A stretch of 63,452 nt of DNA from Bradyrhizobium sp. (lineage in GTDB: Bacteria; Pseudomonadota; Alphaproteobacteria; Rhizobiales; Xanthobacteraceae). Each line of letters begins with the position of its first letter. The first letter of the stretch is position 1. The notes under the pieces are model-generated. The model saw only the letters and a program-made list of their open reading frames with translations. It had not been told where the DNA came from and made no database searches. Position numbers and translations under genes: made by a program. Shown one piece after another: positions 63,204 to 63,452 of this stretch. The stretch covers positions 1-63,452 of the forward strand of contig NZ_SSNA01000038.1 in NCBI RefSeq assembly GCF_004799445.1, written 5' to 3'.

Positions 63204-63389
63204 ATGAAGATTGTGATCGTAGTGGCTGCAACGCTTGCCGTGGTGACTGCAGCCGGCGCTGCCGACTTCCCGCGCAGACAGCCCGCCCCCGTCTATCAGG
63301 AGGCTCCGGTCGTCGGCAAAATGCCGATTGGCAAGAGCCCCATTGGGAAGACCCCAGTCGGCCAGCCACCCGTGGTGTCGCGGTACTGA
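63204..63389 (+). CDS. Small exported proline-rich repeat protein
   Basis: A 61-residue protein: a signal peptide ([18 protein letters not shown], about residues 3-20) followed by a short mature part with PIGKSPIGKTPVGQPPV, two to three copies of a five-residue unit. AGAGGGGAA precedes the start, which is ATG 63204 (a GTG sits at 63201). No family is recognised; similar small exported proteins are common in this group. Confidence 0.6.
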   Translation: MKIVIVVAATLAVVTAAGAADFPRRQPAPVYQEAPVVGKMPIGKSPIGKTPVGQPPVVSRY

Positions 63390-63407
63390 CAGGCGGTATC
63401 GACCCAG

Positions 63408-63437
63408 GTCTCGCTAAACTAAGTCTCGCTAAACTGA
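63408..63437 (+). repeat. Two 15-bp direct repeats
   Basis: GTCTCGCTAAACTAA followed directly by GTCTCGCTAAACTGA, a two-copy tandem duplication just after the last gene. Confidence 0.8.
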
Positions 63438-63452
63438 CTTCATCGTCGACAG

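Overview
The window looks like chromosomal DNA of a Bradyrhizobium-type alphaproteobacterium (Nitrobacteraceae). The reasons are high GC, GC-rich codon choice, several interspersed palindromic repeats of the kind common in that genus, perfect FixK/FNR-type boxes, a phasin, an OpgC-like protein, many c-type cytochromes and a PQQ dehydrogenase. The species call is inference from gene content. No rRNA, tRNA, integrase, transposase gene or CRISPR array was recognised.

Bases 1-25056 are mostly an envelope polysaccharide region. After a truncated flavin monooxygenase, a small protein, an FAA hydrolase and an MsbA-like ABC exporter come galE, an LPS-core-type glycosyltransferase and a nearly complete ADP-heptose set: gmhB, gmhA and waaF on the minus strand, then hldD and hldE on the plus strand. 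Next are an O-antigen ligase, a CapD/WbpM-like dehydratase, a GT2, an LPG-synthase-like membrane protein, manC, an oxidoreductase/aminotransferase pair (GnnA/GnnB-like), a TPR-GT9 protein and murJ. An approximately 0.8 kb element with 23-bp terminal inverted repeats, carrying an arr (rifamycin ADP-ribosyltransferase) gene, sits between the divergent waaF and hldD genes.

Bases 25057-47000 are mosaic accessory DNA. The 3' end of murJ and its downstream flank are repeated about 1.85 kb further on, bracketing a GFA-domain gene and a tandem-repeat membrane protein. Then come a small cytochrome c with a perfect FixK box, an orphan CoxL/XDH-type molybdenum subunit, three more secreted redox or CHRD proteins, thiD, small enzymes, a (V)RLPY repeat protein, a FixK-box small-gene operon (YdcH-like), a large patatin phospholipase, amidohydrolases, an acyltransferase-3/SGNH pair and a chloroperoxidase-like hydrolase.

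Bases 47032-51668 (minus strand) form a respiratory operon: a PQQ dehydrogenase with a C-terminal cupredoxin domain, a SCO copper chaperone, a SoxC-like sulfite dehydrogenase and a cytochrome c. An alpha/beta hydrolase and an OpgC-like protein follow.

Bases 54429-59271 (plus strand) hold a tightly packed four-gene unit: a secreted 1123-residue TPR-CHAT protein, a small exported protein, a zinc-ribbon coiled-coil protein and a zinc-ribbon membrane protein. This is the best candidate here for an undescribed system. The right end has small genes, a phasin, a decayed zinc-ribbon gene, a P450 with an unusual I-helix bracketed by related repeats, and a small exported repeat protein.
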